Both the position numbers and the translations under genes were made by a program. Below are positions 30,918 to 31,613 of a stretch of DNA of 31,613 bases, piece by piece (within the stretch, counting starts at the first letter, position 1; every line of letters starts with the position of its first letter). The DNA comes from a virus. A model generated the notes under the pieces. That model worked only from the letters and a program-made list of their open reading frames with translations. It searched no databases and was not told the origin of the DNA. The stretch spans positions 1-31,613 of IMG/VR virus record IMGVR_UViG_3300032516_000111. The stretch is one strand, 5' to 3'.

Positions 30918-30934
30918 GTCGATATTTCGGCATG

Positions 30935-30962
30935 GGAGCGATCCCTACCTTGCTCCGTTTTT
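30935..30962 (+). terminator. Intrinsic terminator of the tRNA cluster
   Basis: GGAGCGA (30935-30941) pairs with TTGCTCC (30950-30956), seven pairs including one G-U, with an 8-nt loop and GTTTTTT after it. It probably ends the Fe-S carrier/RNA transcript. A small hairpin GTCGA/TCGGC lies just upstream (30918-30931). Confidence 0.65.
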
Positions 30963-30997
30963 GGGTTTGGGCGCGAGGGACAGTGAAAACCCTTTTT
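30963..30997 (+). terminator. Second terminator-like hairpin
   Basis: GGGTTT (30963-30968) pairs with AAACCC (30987-30992) and is followed by TTTTT (30993-30997). The 18-nt loop makes it weaker than the first; both lie before the next gene. No ribosome site is visible upstream of that gene. Confidence 0.4.
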
Positions 30998-31001
30998 GAT
31001 T

Positions 31002-31565
31002 ATGGCGAACATCTTTTTCATCAGTGATACCCACTTCGGACAAGAGAGTATCATCCATTTTCTGCGACCCGATGGGACCCCGATGCGCCCTTTCGCGAAT
31101 GCGGACGAGATGGACGAGGCGTTAATTGCGAACTGGAACGCGGTGGTCCGTCCGCAAGACCATGTGTACCATTTGGGTGATGTCGCGATGAAGCGGAAGC
31201 TGATTCCGCTGATTGGCCGATGTAATGGGCACAAGCGGCTGTTGACAGGGAATCATGACATTTTCGACACCAAGAAAGACTATCTTCCGTGGTTTGAGAA
31301 GATTTACGGTACGCGATACATAGGGAACTTGCTCCTGTCGCACTACCCAATCGATAAGGGTAGCTTGAAGCCGGAGTGGACGAATGTCCACGGACATACG
31401 CACGCGAATGAGCCAATGTTCGGCATTGACGGGCGTTTGGGACCACGATACTTGAACATCTCTTGTGAGTGGACGAACTACACACCCATCGCGTTTGAGG
31501 AAGTTTTGGGGCTGGTCGAGTTGCAGAAACGACGTGCTAATATTCTAGCGACTGCGGATAAATAA
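31002..31565 (+). CDS. Metallophosphoesterase
   Basis: The 187-residue protein carries all calcineurin-like blocks: FFISDTHFG (D9, H11), HLGDVA, TGNHDIF, LSHYP and VHGHTHAN, ending in a short beta domain. It is a two-metal phosphohydrolase with unknown substrate, similar in size to phage and bacterial YfcE-like or Ap4A-like phosphatases. Start ATG 31002 is preferred to TTG 30996 since the family begins MANIFFISDTHF; no ribosome binding site is obvious. Its end forms half of a perfect inverted repeat. Confidence 0.88.
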   Translation: MANIFFISDTHFGQESIIHFLRPDGTPMRPFANADEMDEALIANWNAVVRPQDHVYHLGDVAMKRKLIPLIGRCNGHKRLLTGNHDIFDTKKDYLPWFEKIYGTRYIGNLLLSHYPIDKGSLKPEWTNVHGHTHANEPMFGIDGRLGPRYLNISCEWTNYTPIAFEEVLGLVELQKRRANILATADK

Positions 31566-31582
31566 CGCTAGAATATTAGCAC
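31534..31582. repeat. Perfect 17-bp inverted repeat with 15-nt loop
   Basis: GTGCTAATATTCTAGCG (31534-31550) is exactly complementary to 31566-31582. The 15-nt loop holds the stop codon of the metallophosphoesterase gene and an ATAAATA box (31558-31564). The second arm ends directly before ATG 31583. No U-run follows, so it is not a classical terminator; it may be a binding or processing site. Confidence 0.85.
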
Positions 31583-31613
31583 ATGCCCTACAAGAATCAT
31601 GAGGACCAGCTTG
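31583..31613 (+). CDS. Start of a gene cut by the right edge
   Basis: ATG 31583 opens MPYKNHEDQL and runs off the window. That start resembles the MPYKxxExx N-termini of small HNH or endonuclease VII-like phage proteins, but ten residues cannot establish this. It sits directly after the inverted repeat, without a clear ribosome site. Confidence 0.35.
   Translation, partial: MPYKNHEDQL

Noticed and set aside
30887-30958. An in-line tRNA from the 5' half onward
   Set aside because: The T-arm-like GGGAGCGATCCC has the wrong loop, and the sequence after it cannot pair with the acceptor GGCCCGT. The upstream 3' half pairs perfectly.
1-31613. CRISPR arrays, insertion sequences, integrase or attachment sites
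   Set aside because: None was seen on either strand; only the single tandem duplication and inverted repeat described.

Overview
The window is a stretch of a tailed-phage genome of distant T4 type (a myovirus resembling the marine cyanophage/pelagiphage branch). Every gene I can support lies on the + strand, packed tightly with TAATG, ATGA and GTGA stop/start overlaps. The T4 replication core is recognisable from its motifs: sliding clamp gp45, clamp loader gp44 and gp62, translational repressor RegA, DNA polymerase gp43, recombinase UvsX, helicase gp41 and primase gp61. Auxiliary genes common in marine T4-like phages accompany them: flavin-dependent thymidylate synthase ThyX, a B12-dependent (class II) ribonucleotide reductase, dUTPase, an A-type Fe-S carrier, a RuvC-like resolvase, and several conserved phage proteins of unknown function. 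The host cannot be read from the sequence. The promoters look like bacterial sigma70 sites, and one product has a Sec-type signal peptide.

Layout. 1-3.9 kb: a metallophosphoesterase cut by the window edge, a small HTH protein, a cyclic-phosphate-processing receiver (cREC) protein, a GT-A glycosyltransferase and a MazG-like dNTP pyrophosphohydrolase, separated by three intrinsic terminators and several promoters. 3.9-8.6 kb: gp45, a tRNA with an unusual long variable arm, gp44, gp62, RegA, dUTPase, a T4-type endolysin and small genes. 8.6-14.1 kb: gp43, UvsX and gp41. 14.1-23.8 kb: a late-looking block with an HExxH protein, a KxDG nucleotidyltransferase-like protein next to an adenylyltransferase-like protein, zinc-ribbon proteins, beta-rich virion-like proteins, an RyR-domain protein, a holin-like protein and a coiled-coil membrane protein. 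23.8-28.6 kb: primase, ThyX, ribonucleotide reductase, a zinc-ribbon protein and the resolvase. 28.6-31.6 kb: a secreted D,D-carboxypeptidase/lysozyme fusion, the Fe-S carrier, a short RNA cluster, a second metallophosphoesterase and the start of another gene.

How the parts fit. The replisome (clamp, loader, polymerase, helicase, primase, recombinase, resolvase) is served by a nucleotide-supply set (NrdJ, ThyX, Dut, the pyrophosphohydrolase and a HAD nucleotidase). RegA and 5'-UTR hairpins suggest T4-style translational control. Seven promoter candidates have exactly 17 bp between -35 and -10 hexamers and mostly carry an extended TGn -10; an eighth site has only the extended -10.

The most unusual observations are: (i) after tRNA-Ala(UGC), a tRNA whose 3' half lies upstream of its 5' half, i.e. 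a circularly permuted tRNA candidate; (ii) a secreted D,D-carboxypeptidase fused to a lysozyme domain lacking the expected catalytic Thr; (iii) a large KxDG protein with ligase-like motifs I to V, next to a nucleotidyltransferase. Together with cREC these hint at RNA-end chemistry, but that link is inference.
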